This document shows, in pieces, positions 1 through 11,991 of a stretch of 64,000 bases of DNA (position 1 is its first letter; each line of letters begins with the position of its first letter). A program made the translations under genes and the position numbers. This stretch comes from Iris pallida (taxonomy: Eukaryota; Streptophyta; Magnoliopsida; Asparagales; Iridaceae): positions 16,787,561 to 16,851,560 of the forward strand of contig JANAVB010023996.1 in NCBI GenBank assembly GCA_029216955.1, given 5' to 3'. The notes beneath the pieces are model-generated. The model was not told the DNA's origin, did no database searches, and saw only the letters and a list, made by a program, of their open reading frames with translations.

Positions 1-151
1 TTATACTCAAACCGTTACCATTACCATTATACCGTAATTTAGTCGGTTCGGCAATTCAGTATCGGTACATAATTTCGGTTCGATTTTTCGGTATATTTTT
101 AATCGGTATTCGGTCGATTTTTCGGTATCGGTCGGTATTTGCTCACCCCTA
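1..151. mobile_element. End of a probable hAT-like non-autonomous element
   Basis: The stretch is rich in short variants of TTCGGT/TCGGTA and finishes with TTTGCTCACCCCTA at position 151. Dense CGGT-type subterminal repeats next to a terminal TAGGGGTGAGC (read on the minus strand) are typical of small non-autonomous hAT-like elements in plants. The other terminus lies outside the window, so neither the paired inverted repeat nor the 8-bp target duplication can be checked. No coding sequence is visible. Confidence 0.4.
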
Positions 152-852
152 CGCACAACATACTAAAAGCTTCTTTCTAATTACTACTTAGCATATGTCC
201 ACATTTGACATTTCCAAAGCCTATATACCAGCATTCATCATATATAAATGTCCGATAATCCCTTCTTTTATCCTCCAACATATTCCATAACTATTTGATA
301 TAAGAATCAACTAAATGTTACATAAAAATATGAACATTTCTGTCATACAACAAGTTCTTATAACCTTAGCAATAATTTTTTTTCCTTTATAACGTATCAT
401 GTGCATTACTCACGACACTCTTGTTCCCAGGCCACATACAAACTCCACACTTAAGCATGGTCTAATTGTCAAAATGGAAGGAGCACCAACACATATAAAT
501 TTTCTTACTCCCTTGTTCCTTCCAAAAGTAATTCATTTCTTGGCCCTAACAACAGTATACCAACATTACTCCTTATATAGAACCATGCATCTCTATATAG
601 TATAAGGAAAACATGGTATTATTTTTCCCCATCGTCACAGCACCTGGGTGTCCCTAAAGTAAGCCATCCTTGCTCCTTATTTCTAATACACAAACTTCTC
701 ACAACATACTACGTAGCTACAACACCATATACAATATACATCCTTCTTAATCAAAATGAATGCCATAGAAGAAAAATTTTAGTTCAGAAACTTCTACTGT
801 TACTAACATATTTGCTCGCAACAGAACACATGGAAGAGGGAAGGGAGTACCT
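152..852. other. AT-rich flank left of element A, no supported gene
   Basis: No ORF here has convincing composition. A 68-codon frame at 399-605 has no recognisable motif. The last 30 bases change character: CTCGCAACAG followed by an AACACATGG context. Once element A is removed they join the GC-rich exon-like block at 41804, so this stretch may be an intron of an interrupted host gene. That is inference only. Confidence 0.4.
848..852. repeat. Target-site duplication of element A, left copy (TACCT)
   Basis: TACCT directly precedes the 5' LTR, and the identical five bases follow the 3' LTR at 41799-41803. A perfect 5-bp duplication is the Ty3/gypsy integration signature and fixes both ends of element A. 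Confidence 0.9.
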
Positions 853-1782
853 TGTAGAGCCTAAAAATCAAGTTGCGCCTTCAATATACTGATTAGTGAT
901 CAAGTTGCACCCCAAAAATCAAGTTGCGCCACTGATATGAAGCTCAGAGAACAGACTGCGCCACTTATCAGGTTGCATCCGATATCAGACTGTGCCTAGT
1001 CTTTTGTGCCAAAACCTACATGGCATCTGACACTTAATGGTCATCATTACCTGACAATACTGACGGCTGACACAACAGTGAACGAGGAAAATCACTTCGA
1101 ATCCCGTGAATTGTGCCGCTCAAGAGAAGTTGGTGGACAGCTGTCATGTACACTTCATGAGTTGCGCCCAGGCACAATCTAAACGAAATCCTTAGTTGCG
1201 CCTGGGCACAACCTGAACGACTTTTGCTCAAAAGTTGCCACGTATGTAGGCGCAGCTCAAATCAAGGGCAGTTTAACTTGTTGACTGAAGCTCGTGCAAC
1301 CTGATGAAGTTGAGACAACTTACATTCTAAAGCAGGATGATGTGACGCACATGCCACTAATCTCTCGAGACGTGTCTACTATCCTGTACACGACCATGCG
1401 CATCTCAATCATATGATGCCACACGTCTAAATACAGTTAGTACACGATTGACAACTGAATGAAAGTTGGCACAACAAGAGGTTGGCACAATCTAGTATGG
1501 CGCAATCCAGCCTCGCGCACATCAGAATAACTGCTAAAACAGTTATTTCCTGAACTCTATAAATAGAGTTTCCAAATCATCATCACAAGGACACAGAGAT
1601 CAAGAACTCTAGCAAAATTACTGCTGCATTTTCCAGAGGCTACAGTCTTCAAGTTCACATAGTCCAAGGGATAAAGTGATCGTCTCCTGATCAGATTCCT
1701 AAAGTTGTACTTTCCCAGAACTTATTGTACTTTGTACTCTTTTATAAGTTTGGAATAAAACAAATTTTTGTTTTTGTAAACA
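853..1782 (+). repeat. 5' LTR of element A
   Basis: The 930-bp repeat starts TGTAGAGCC and ends TTTGTAAACA. It matches 40883-41798 throughout. U3 holds many copies of a TTGCGCC/TGCGCC motif. A TATA box lies at 1558-1566, followed by a short R/U5. The 45-bp tandem duplication at its 3' boundary is described with the PBS. Confidence 0.95.
1558..1566 (+). promoter_or_regulatory. TATA box of the A LTR promoter
   Basis: TATAAATAG sits in the near-palindrome AACTCTATAAATAGAGTT and is repeated at 41574-41582 in the 3' LTR. Transcription would start about 30 bases downstream, giving a U3 of roughly 730 bp. Confidence 0.75.
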
Positions 1783-1849
1783 AAATGACGACTCTGCTGG
1801 GGACAAAATTTTTGTTTTTTGCAAACAAAATGGTGACTCTGCTGGGGAC
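1761..1849 (+). repeat. Tandem duplication of LTR end plus primer binding site
   Basis: Two 45-bp units (1761-1804 and 1805-1849) each contain the LTR-terminal T-rich tract, AAACA, and a PBS of the form TGRYGACTCTGCTGGGGAC (1786-1804 and 1831-1849). The first copy follows the LTR end (1782) after three bases, as in elements C and E. The 3' LTR stops after the first AAACA, so the second unit is internal. The tRNA primer cannot be named with certainty from sequence alone; tRNA-Arg is one candidate. Confidence 0.75.
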
Positions 1850-2210
1850 GACTTCCTCCTCCGACGAGAAAGTAACAACTCAATGTGACATTGCATCGAT
1901 CGGCAAGACGCAGAAGACTCTGGTTGTTCAAGTCAACCAGACAGCCTACGAAAATATGATCAACACCAAAAGCAACAAGCGTACGGTGGCTATCGCCAAG
2001 AACAGGACTGTGTGGACTCCTAAATCTCCCACAGTCGCTATTGCCCAGGCGCAACTTGAGTGCTCAATGACCAAGGCACAATCCGCCTCAGTGGCTCCGG
2101 TACAACCTGTTTCTATTGCTAGGGTGCAATCTGCTCACTCTGCTGCCCATACGCCTACTACAATCTTTGTTGCCAAGGCACAGTCAGTTCAAGCTACTGT
2201 CAAGGCATAA
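1786..2210 (+). CDS. N-terminal ORF of element A beginning in the PBS
   Basis: The ATG at 1786 is the first base of the PBS, so the protein begins MTTLLGT, and the duplicated unit adds a second VTLLGT. It corresponds to the N-terminal ORFs of C (MANKLATLLGT) and E (MSYKMATLLGT). A conserved KTLVVQVNQTAYE segment follows (KTLVVRLNQQAYE in C, MLVVRFDQQAFE in E). The C-terminal part is a low-complexity series of KAQS/ARVQS repeats, matching GCRCAA-rich DNA, and ends at a TAA. The function is unknown. It is likely the N-terminal part of the gag-pol reading frame or a separate accessory protein. Confidence 0.6.
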
Positions 2211-2327
2211 TCTACCAATGTTGCTGCCAAGACGCCACCAGTAGTCCATAGGACTATGGCGCAACCCAAGCAATCGGTAACCCAGACGTAATCTGCTATT
2301 CCGGTATAATTTAAGGGAACTAGTCTT

Positions 2328-4660
2328 TTGGTTATTCCCTCTTCCAATTCTCAAGTTCTGAACTTAGAGAATTCATGTCCTAGTGCTAACACTAGACAAA
2401 GCAAAGGAAAAAGTCCTATGGCATTTTCTCAATTGGCACAATCTACGCCAAAAATGATCACACAACAGAAGAAAGGGAAACGCTTCTTAGCTAACCCTGT
2501 TCAAAACAAAGGAAAGTACACTTTGGTCTTTCCTCAAACTTACCTGGTCTATGACTCAAAAGAAGATATATCAGATTCTATTCCTATAAACAGAGGTCCT
2601 CGAATCTCTGATACCGGAAAGAATACTGATTAGAGAGGTATCTTACCTACCCCTCTGGGGTTTGGTTAAGACCTTCCTACCTTGCAAATTTCAAGATCCA
2701 AGCAAAGAAAATTGAAGGTGTCACAAACAGAGACACCGGGAATGGAATTTTCAGATTTACGCGCTTATCTCAACAGGCGTCAACCAATATCAACTTTGGC
2801 AAAACACAAGAACCCTATGCCAAAGGCCAATCTGCACCAAAAGTCAAAGTTTGAAAAGAAAGACCCATTTACCTATGCTAATGAGTTGAGTACATCTTTG
2901 TACACTCGAGGAACTAAACATCTGAAGAATATGAGACATGTTCCTAATATCATTAAGAAATATGTTCCTCCGACTTCTTCTCGTCCTGTGGTTGTAACTG
3001 ACCTCCGACAACGTCTTACACAAAGGCGGAAGACTACGGGAATGTTTTTCTCACTTCCAAATCGTGCTTCAAATCGCCACTGCCTACAGGAAGTTGTCAT
3101 CAACTGTTGTTGCCAATCGGCTCGACGATCTGTCTTCGATCGTCTGAACTATACTTCAACTCCTAAATATATAATAGAAGACAAAGATGAACTATTATAT
3201 GCTTCTGTTAACATGACTTATCAAGGCACTGGGGTGGGAAACGTCCAAGATATAATGCATTCCATAATCCCAGTCAACAATACTTAGACCGGATCCATGC
3301 ATCCAATGAAGGTGTCTTCCGATACACTAGATCGAGAAATCGTCATTTGATCCAAGGTGTCTTTAATCAAGAAGATCTCCCTATCACTCATGTAGGAGAG
3401 GACTCTCTTTCGGAGTTTGATGCAGATAGTGAAAGTTCTGAACAAACCATCTCATCAATAGTAGCAAGAGAAGTGACAGCATATACCATTACAGAAGATC
3501 AAGATGCCTCTACGTCAACCAGCCAAGAGCAACGAATTGTTGTATTATAAGACAAATTGAAAACTATGGCAGAAATGGTTGCAAGCATGCACACCATAAT
3601 GGTGGCTCAAAATACAGTAGCTTCGATTATAAACCCTGTTACAAATCCTGAGCTTATAACATCTTCTGTACCTGTTAATCTAGGGGTACCAGCCCCTCAG
3701 GTTGCTTATGTGCCAATTCAAGCTGATCCAAGTCAGTCTGGTGCTGGGGGTGGTAATTACCACGCTGTTCCTCCTCCTAATACTTCTAACCAGTCCACTA
3801 ATTCTCAAATATCAGGGGATACAAATGAGGCTGTGAAACTTCTGTGCACTCAGTTTGAGGCTTTCAAGCAGAAAGATGGCCTATAAAGATTGGGCATAAA
3901 GCAACCATATCCTACAGAGTGGAAGGAAGTTCCATTTTCTCCTAAATATAAACTCCTAACCATTATGCTGTTTGATGGTAGCACTTCTCCAAGTCAGTAT
4001 ATCAATCATTTCGAAGTAATGACTGATTAATTACAGCCAAATGATGCTCTCCTTACCAGAGTGTTCGTCGGTTGTTTAGCCGGTGCAGCATACGACTGGT
4101 ATCATAGCTTACCTGATGGTTATATCACTTCTTTTGCTGGTTTCAAGCAAATGTTCTTGGAACAATTTTATGAGGGAGTCAATGACATGACGATGTCTGC
4201 CCTCATTAAAATTAAACAGAGGCACAATAAATCCACAGAGAGTTTCACTGAAAGGTTCTGCCGAGAGGCACTCAAAATACCTTTAGGTACTCCATCTAAT
4301 GTAACAATAGACACTTGCAAATCAAACTTGTTGCCTATTATCAGTATGTGGACGGGATCTACACAATTCCAGGATTGGCCTTCTTTTATTGTTAATGCAA
4401 AGGCAGCAGAAGTGAGTGCTGAAAAGTTCAATCAGTTAGGAGTCCAGATGACTCACCCTAACCAAGATGAATATTCTACACCTGGGGGTAGTAATTGCCA
4501 GAATAACCGCAAGAATAAAGAAACATTGGCCATCAATCTTAAAGGCAGAGAGTCCTTGGCTGTCAATGTTACTCAGATGGCATCCACCCCATCAACACCA
4601 CTGTAAAAGTCAACTCGTCCAAAAGAAGAGTATTCTTTCGACGAAGATGATACTTTAAGC
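2328..4660 (+). pseudogene. gag: gag region of element A, fragmented
   Basis: Open segments at 2328-2633, 2682-3287, 3347-3550, 3557-3886 and 4061-4606 follow the gag order of element C. The 2682-3287 segment contains VVINCCC and SVFDRL, which mark the gag N-terminus in C and E. The 4061-4606 segment encodes the capsid-like core (FVGCLAGAAYDWYHSLPDG, ERFCREALKIPLG). Stops at 3884, 4027 and 4604 and frame changes break it. The closest relative in the window is element D. Gag would form the cytoplasmic particle that packages the RNA. Confidence 0.75.
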
Positions 4661-4672
4661 ATCTTCGATTGC

Positions 4673-6484
4673 TTGATCAAAAGAAATAAGCTTCAGCTTT
4701 CAGAGGCAAAGCGACTAGAAGAAGTCGATAAAACTGATCACCCTAAATACTGTGTTTATCACAGATTCATAGGGCATCCAACCAGACCATGTTATGTGCT
4801 CAAGGGCAAAATCCAGGATTTGGTCAACTCTGGAGTAATTACTCTACAGCAAGAGGAGAAAATGGTGACTGCTAATGTGGTGTCTCTCCAATTTGGTGAT
4901 TTTCCACCACAACTCGTACAAAATGGTGCTATCCCCATTCCAAGAACTACTCTAGAAATTGTGAATATCCTACCTCCTCAAAATGAAGGTCTTGTTCCGA
5001 TGTCAACTAACAGAGAAGAGATTATGTGGATTTATCCAGATCTGGTTGAAGAATTTGAAACGCCTTCCTCTTTTAAGCAAAAGAAGCATTCCAAGTCTAA
5101 ATCCAAGAACTGTAATATGGTATCCTTTGAACCAATAACAGAAGAAGAAATCCTAATGGGCACTAGATCTGGAAAACCCTATCTTCGGGAGTATTCCGAA
5201 AATCAAGAGAACCCTGCTCCATCTTCGGATGCTCTTCCTCCATCATCTTCTCCTGCTGAAGATATGATGTCTATATCCTTGCCGGTGGTTGAACCATCTC
5301 CTCCTAAACCAACATCAGCAGACAAAGGAAAGCAACATGTTCGCTTTGATAAAGCGTTGAAGAAGTCATCATCTCTGGGACTTGAAAAGCCTTACAATTT
5401 TGACATATTGGCTCAATTGGCCAATACTCCAGCAAGATTGTTAATCTTTGAACTTTTACGTCTCTCAAAAGAAACTCGTGAGACGTTAGGTGAAGCCTTG
5501 ATGCAGGCTGACACTTGTTTGACTCTTATCAAGAAGCCCGAAAAGGAGCCAGTCAGCTGTGTACATTGTCATAGTGTATTTGAATTAATGCCCAATATCA
5601 CTTTTACACAAGATGACATGTTGTTAGAAGACAATCATCATGATCATCTTCTCTACTTCACGGGATATGTAGACACCATGAAAGTCGATCGTATTCTGAT
5701 TGATCCTAGGTCTGCACTTAGCATCATACCAAAGTCCTTATTGGATGCTTTGAAAATCCCAGTGCATAATCTTTCGACAACTATCACCACCATCCTGGGA
5801 TTTAATCAAGGAAGAAGTGAACCTTTGGGAAAGATACGCCTGAAACTTTAAATTGGCAATCTTCGTACAAAGGTAACTTTCTATGTTATTGACAATCATG
5901 GCTCATACAATGCTTTGTTGGGAAGGTCATTCCTCCACGAACACAATATTATACCCTCTATACTCCACCAATGTTTCAAATATGTGGATGGTAATAGAGA
6001 AGTCCAAAAAGAGGTTGCAGATCTGAATCCTTTCAAAGGATTTGAAGCGTATTGCAACGATTCTCGTATGTACAAAGAAGAATTCATGAAGGTGGTACTA
6101 GCAATGGACATAGATGAAGAACAGAAGAGTATACCTAATAATACTCTGGTGATTCCAGTCAAAGGATGTACCTCCTGTCCTCAGTCTTTCCAACTACTGA
6201 CTATCTATCTACCTTTCCATGAGAAGCGACCTAAAGGTGATAGTCAGGAACAAAGAGAGCTCACCTCTTCTGAGCCGCTTATAATCGATCTTCATCGCAA
6301 GAAGCTCCCTCCTCCTTCTCGTTCTTCCTCTCTCCCTCTTGTCATCAATCTGACTAAGCCTGCTAAGGCTAAAGTCCCTGTTGTAAATGATGGTGTAAAA
6401 ATCAATAAAGCATCTCCTTTGCAGTATACTGATGTCTTTTACTATACTCAGTATTATCTGGATATGCTAGACAACTTTAATTAA
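4673..6484 (+). pseudogene. Zinc-knuckle-like segment and protease of element A
   Basis: The segment starts with a YCVYHRFIGHPTRPCYVL zinc-binding-like motif near 4750. It runs through a conserved PYNFDILAQLANTPARL block and reaches the retropepsin active site near 5700. The site reads IDPRSALSIIP where C has IDPGSSLSIIP, so the active-site glycine is arginine. A TAA at 5849-5851 interrupts the frame, which resumes with LLGRSFLHEHNIIPS (LLGRPWLHEY in C) and a proline-rich tail ending at 6484. The catalytic change and the stop make an inactive protease likely. Confidence 0.75.
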
Positions 6485-7175
6485 GCCACTTACAATAGAA
6501 GTCGTATCATCTCGACAAAATATGGTATCACTGGGTTCAATACAAGAGTCGTACTTCTTAGTACCGTCTCGAAAGAAAGGTGAAAAGCCTATATTCTTCA
6601 ATAAAAGAGAAGAACCAAAAATCATGCTCTATAATGATAATAGAGATGATACTGGAAGGCTATAATTACGACGCTATAGTCCACAATCCAAAGCCATCAT
6701 CCGTAAAATGGGCTATGATTTCAGAACAGGTCTCAACAATGGTAAAGGAAGGCGAACCCCTCTTCGTATTGTTGTTCCAAAAGGAAAATCACAACAATAC
6801 TACAGTAAAATGAAATAAGGAATAGGTTATGTGTCACCACTTCCAACTCCAGAACCTTCTGAATCTGATGAAGCAGAACGTTCAAACTCTTCTGATTCTA
6901 TCTCGTAGGATTCTGATACCAGCATCGGTTATGTTCATAAGGTGATAGTATCTTCTAACATGGTGTCCGCCGAATTCTCAGAAGATGATGAAAGTGATAG
7001 TGAAAAAGCTATTAAAATAGACCATTGGGCACAAAGGATGGACAATCAGTGGGAACTTCGTTTTGAACAAAGAGAACCACCTACTGAAGATCAATTGGTC
7101 CAAATCGATATTGGAGAGAAAGGTGCATCACGACCAATCTTCATTAGCAAGACTCTCCCAGAAGATGATAAATAA
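6485..7175 (+). pseudogene. Linker with G-patch-like motif, element A
   Basis: Across two frames the region encodes an MGYDF..LNNGKGRRTP motif followed by KGKSQQYY and GIGYVSP. This corresponds to the G-patch-like segment between protease and RT in C, D and E. The 6942-7175 segment then matches the acidic stretch before RT, ending IDIGEKGASRPIFISKTLP. A stop near 6816 and frame changes are present. G-patch motifs usually bind RNA or RNA helicases; a role here is inference. Confidence 0.6.
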
Positions 7176-8291
7176 GAATTAATTCATCTTATTTGTGAAT
7201 ACATTGACGTCTTTGCCTGGAGTTACGAAGATATGCCGGGATTAGATCCTCAAATTGCAACTCACAAGCTTAACATTTTGCCGAATGTCAAACCGGTCAT
7301 ACAACAACAATGACAATTCAAGCCTGAAATAATGGATGCAATTGATGATGAAGTCAAAAAGCTTATAGCTTGTGGCTTTATCAGAGAAGAACAACATCCT
7401 GACTGGGTGGCCAATGTCGTCCCTGTCTTGAAGAAGACCGTAAACGTTCGAGTTTGCATACACTTTCGGGATCTCAATGATGCTTGCCCCAAAGACGAAT
7501 TCTCTCTCCCAATTACTGATGTTATGATCGACAATACATGTGGATTCGAACGAATTTCTTTCATGGATAGGTTTTTTGGATATAATCAAATTCGGATGGA
7601 TCCTGAAGATAAAAAAACATACTTCATTTCGTACTCCTCGGGGTGTGTACTGTTATACGGTCATGTCGTTTGGTCTTAAGAACGCAGGTGCAACTTACCA
7701 GCGGGCTATGAGCACTCTCTTTCGAGATCATTTGCGAAGGACTGTCGAATGCTATGTTGACGATATTGCTGTCAAAAGTCGTCTCAAAGAAGATCACATT
7801 CAAGATTTAAGAACTATCTTCAATCTATTGCACCAGCATCAACTCAAGATGAACCCTACCAAGTCTTTCTTGGGTGTCTCTAGTGGTAAGTTTCTCGGCT
7901 TCGTCATTACCTCTAAGGATGTACACGTTGATCCCAAGAAGATCAAAGCCATTCAAGAGATGCGTCCTCCACACAACCTAAAAGAGCTACGAGAATTCTA
8001 AGGTCGATTTGCGTACATCAGGCGGTTCATTTCGAATTTATTTGGACGTTGCAGACCATTTACTTAATTAATGAAGAAAGGTGTATCTTTCGTTTGGACA
8101 GAAGAATATCAAACGAGCATTTGACGACATAAAGTGGTATTTAATGAGTCTACCGGTTCTTGTACCACCGATCTCAGGAATACCCATCTTAATGTATGTC
8201 CGAGCAATAGATCATTCATTAGGAGCTTTACTGGCTCAGAAGAAAAAGGAAGGCCATGAACAAGCCATCTACTATCTCAACCGTACGATGA
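7176..8291 (+). pseudogene. pol: Reverse transcriptase and start of RNase H, element A
   Basis: Segments at 7332-7679 and 7540-8001 carry RT motifs: KKLIACGFIREEQHPDWVAN, RVCIHFRDLNDACPKDE, FGLKNAGATYQRAM and the catalytic YVDD in CYVDDIAVKSR. The frame shifts at the SYSSGVYCY junction near 7620 and stops occur at 7999 and 8067. The 8081-8291 segment starts RNase H (LMYVRAIDHSLGALL, YYLNRTM). Element B interrupts it exactly after GATGA at 8291. It continues with IGAEHRYSPVEKECL at 36090, matching the unbroken homologous stretch in C. Confidence 0.85.
8287..8291. repeat. Target-site duplication of element B, left copy (GATGA)
   Basis: GATGA precedes the B 5' LTR and is repeated exactly at 36085-36089 after the B 3' LTR. 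Removing B and one copy restores the RNase H reading of element A. Confidence 0.92.
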
Positions 8292-10500
8292 TGTCACCTT
8301 CGAAATCCGTGTTACGTATTTTCGTATACGTGTATATATTTTGGGTCCGTATTTTATTAGTCATGGTTAGCTAGTCATGATTTTATTTTTAGCATGTTGC
8401 ATTGGCATGGTTATTTTGGCATTTCATTGGTTATGGCTTAGCTTGGTTCGGTTTAGCTTGGTTTGGTTTGCTTTTTGGGTTCATCATGAACCAAAAGAAA
8501 ACCCCTACCTACCACCACCATTATCATTTAAAACCTAACCCCCTTTCTCTCTCATCTTTACTCTTCATTTATTTCTTCATCTTCTTCCTCTTAACTTCTC
8601 CACCTACCAAGAGAAGCTTAGGCATGTGCAACTTGCTTCATGGAGAAACTCCATTTTTGTTGTTCTATTGTCTTCCTCGCGAGATTCTAAGATACTTTAG
8701 AACTTGGTATTTTTCATTTTGATGGATATTTTTTGTAGATCTTTTCCTTGGCTTCAAGAATATGTTATTAGTTATTTTATGCAAGTTTTTCTCATTCATG
8801 ATAATGTAAGAATAGAATACGATAGTGGCCCGCTGTGGCACACTCTTGACAAGTAAACTGACATGATATCTCGATATGCTGTTACGACAGCTAGCCTGAC
8901 ATGACAAGTAGGAACGACCTGGACACCGTGGGTGAATGTGTTTGTACAAATAAACTGGCACTGTCTTGCATCATGTCTAGGATGGGGATCCCTGAGTACC
9001 ACGGTCAGGGGTACCCAATGTAATCAACTAAGGCTAATAAACTAGAATAATTCAGTAGTCATGAAGAGATTTCCCAGCTACAGGGAATCCCGTTATCTGG
9101 GCGCACTAAGTGGACTTGTAGCCTACCGACGAGTAGGGCACATTTCCAGCACACAGTCATGTGGTGCACCCTTCATAAACGAACATTCGACCCGGATAAC
9201 CAGATGGTCTGCAGGGCTTGTGGCTGTTGGGATAATCTCATTGCATCTTGCTAGTAACTAGGCTGTGATAACCCTAGTTAGTTAAAAGTATCAAGCCGTA
9301 CTCTTGATTGGCCGTGATTGATTGGATGGAGTTTATTCCAGCTTAGTCTTATCCTGATCCTGTGCAAGATTGTGACATGACATGATTATTGATGTTTGTC
9401 TTAACAATAACGATCGGGGGTCCAGTTCTGTTCAGGCGAAGGTTACAACCCCGGTCCTTATTTGGTTTAAGGGTTGTAACCTGGCTCCCTGAGCAGTTCT
9501 GTGTCCTCTCTTCATTTATTGTCTTATTTCAACCCCATGCCATGTTCATTATGTTTTACCTTACCTTAATACCATGATTATTTATACTAGCCTTAGCAAT
9601 AAAGATCAGGGGCCCAGTTCTGTTCAGGCGAAGGGTTTCAACCCCGGTCCTTGTTTGGTTTAAGGGTTGTAACCTGGCTCCCAGAGCAGTTCTGTGTCCT
9701 CTCTTTGTTTATTGTCTTCACTATACCAATAGTATTTGGGACGGATCTCTATTCAGGTGAAGGGTTACAACCCCGGTCCTTGTTTGGTTTAAGGATTGTG
9801 ACCTGGCTACTTGAATAGTTTTCTCGTACTCAGTTTACTGTTGTTATCTCTATTATTATTAATTCTTTATTTTTTATCTTTAATATTCTATTGTGATATG
9901 CTGGTTTTAGTTCCTAATTGAAGCCTCTTTCTGGCACTTGCTCTTTCTGGGGTCTGACCCAGCTGGTTTTGTGTGGCCAGATATCGGAGCAGCACCTGAG
10001 GATCCATCTGTCTTCCAGCCAGATGGTGACCACCAGGCGTAACCCTGGCAACGAGTGGGTTTCTTTTGTCCTCCCACTTTATTGTAAAAATTATTCTTTT
10101 GAGGCGTTTAGCCGGCGAGCACGTGTTAGCTCGTATTGCACCTTTATTTACTGTCTGCCTACGGGCTGTAACATGATTGATAGATCCTACGGTTGATCAT
10201 GTATGACTGAACTCTTGTTAGTCTTGACATTTTGTACGACTAGCTTCATGATCATCCAATATGAATTGTATGGGACGCCTTGCAATTATATATTTGGTGC
10301 TCTGACATCTTGTAACTATTATTGCTTGCTTGAGATTGAGACAATAGGCTTGTTCTTGACCATAGGAGACTGTTGGCTTGTAGTTAAACCCTTATGTATC
10401 TAGACAGCCGTGACCGTATAGCGAGGTGGGTTGCACTTCAATATACGTAGCTGGCTATATACGCCCTCGCTCTCCAGTATTCTGGTTCTGGGGCATTACA
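8292..10500 (+). repeat. 5' LTR of element B
   Basis: The 2209-bp repeat starts TGTCACC and ends GGGGCATTACA. It aligns with 15513-17054 plus 35410-36084. It contains a roughly 200-bp tandem array near its middle. Short ORFs inside it (for example 8402-8722 and 9918-10196) recur in the 3' LTR but show no coding signature and are not called. Confidence 0.95.
9412..9822 (+). repeat. Tandem repeats within the B 5' LTR
   Basis: Three related units each carry CAGTTCTGTTCAGGCGAAGG or a variant, ACCCCGGTCCTTGTTTGG and TTGTAACCTGGCT. They start near 9412, 9604 and 9738. The same array is in the 3' LTR at about 16633-17040. Arrays of this kind at this position are common in Tekay-type LTRs. Confidence 0.8.
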
Positions 10501-10740
10501 TGGTTTTAGTGGTGGCCCATGCAGGTCTTGTAAATCAAGATATGTGAGGGTTTACCTAATAGATGTCTCAATCAGTACTCGCCCTTGATCTCTACTCGTA
10601 TCCTCTGAATCCCTGAATTCTTGACCTGATCACATGCTTGTATCGTTGATCTGTCCTGGTCCTTTCTTATTGTTTTCTATGTCATCTTCTTCAGTAGCAT
10701 TGTTCCTGGACCTGCCGATCAGTAAGACGGAGCACCTCCC
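10501..10740 (+). other. Leader of element B with degenerate PBS
   Basis: The bases just after the LTR read TGGTTTTAGTGGTGG. This partly resembles the initiator-Met PBS (TGGTATCAGAGC) used by chromoviruses, with several mismatches. No ORF precedes gag, so the rest is untranslated leader. Confidence 0.5.
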
Positions 10741-11958
10741 GTGGACCAGCAGCAACCTGGAGATCAAGCCCACCATTCAGGAGTAGCCTCCAGAGTTATG
10801 CCTACTGGAGGAGAGCCACCAGTTCAGCCTGTCCAGCCTGCAGAGCCTGATGATGGTACTTTGGTGGGTCTCATCAGGTCACTATTAGCCTCCCAGGATC
10901 GTCGAGGAGATGCCTTGTACCAGGCGGTGGCAGACGCTTTGGCCAGAGGAGGTCATCAGGGTAATAGCGCGGCCAACAGCTTCAAGCGCTTGAACCCTCC
11001 CTTCTTCGACGGTAGTGAAGATGTGATCGCTGCAGATGTATGGCTTCAGGATACATAGGTGATTCTAGAAGCAGCCAGGACTCCAGAGAACGAGAAGGTG
11101 GCCGTGGTACGCCTGCAGTTATTGGATCTTGCCCGCAGCTGGTGGACGGCACAGGCCGTTGGATTAGTGGCCACTATTGTCTGGACAGTATTCATGGAAA
11201 GATTCCAGACCAAGTACTTCGATGCTATAGCTCGGTACGATCTACAGACGAGGCTCACCAATCTGAAGCAGATGGGAAGGACGGTCGATGGTTATACGGC
11301 CGAGTTCTCCAGGCTTAGTCGGTTTACTCCCACCTTGGTGGCGACCGAGTTCGATAGAGCCCAGCGGTTCCAGCAAGGGCTCCACCTAGAGATTTTGTTG
11401 GCGGTGGAGCAGTTTGAGCATCAGACCTTTGTCGCAGTACTGAGGGCAGCCTGGAGGCATGAATATACCTCCCAGAGGATCGTGGATAGGACCGGAGGTC
11501 GGAAGCGATCCCGCAGCCAGATGAATCAGTCATCAGCACCAGCCCCGGCAGCCAGGGCTTTGACCATTGGAGTTCCGAGGCGGGCGGCCTCAGTGTCATC
11601 GGTTCAGCATTCTACTCCGACGCACCCTCAGCAGCAGAAGCAGAAGCAGTCTTCCGCAGTGGGATATTCACACTGCGGGATGCCAGGGCATGTGGTGTCA
11701 GAGTATCGCAGAGCACAGGGTTTGTGCTTGGTTAGTGGTACCCCGGACCACAGGGTTGGGAACTGCCCGAACAGGGGGAGTTCATCAGTTTTCTCTAGTC
11801 CTTCAGTTAGAGGACCAGCACCAATCCAGCAGCAGCAGCAGCAGCAGTACCCGTTTTCGAGGCCATTGCCGACGCAGGACCAGGCATTCCAGCAGCAGAG
11901 ACCGCAGCAGTATGTCCAGGCCCAAGCCCTGATCCAGAGCAGGCAGAGGAATTTTTAG
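10741..11958 (+). pseudogene. gag: gag of element B with in-frame stops
   Basis: One frame runs from 10741 to a TAG at 11956-11958, with an additional TAG at 11056-11058. The N-terminal part includes LNPPFFDGSEDV and VWLQDT. The continuation holds the gag core (RSWWTAQAVG, FMERFQTKYF, YTAEFSRLSRF). A zinc-knuckle region near 11665-11780 is degenerate: the first knuckle lacks its first cysteine and its last one (SHCGMPGHVVSEY), and a second C/H cluster is CLVSGTPDHRVGNC. A Q-rich tail follows. The same frame continues into the protease, suggesting an ancestral single gag-pol ORF. Confidence 0.85.
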
Positions 11959-11991
11959 CAGAGGGGACCCGCACCCAGAAGACATGGTCAA

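Noticed and set aside
8402..8722. 106-codon ORF in the B LTR, with a related ORF at 15684-15941
   Set aside because: It is inside the LTR, shared only because the LTRs are copies, and translates to low-complexity F/L/W-rich sequence from TTGGTTTGG repeats.
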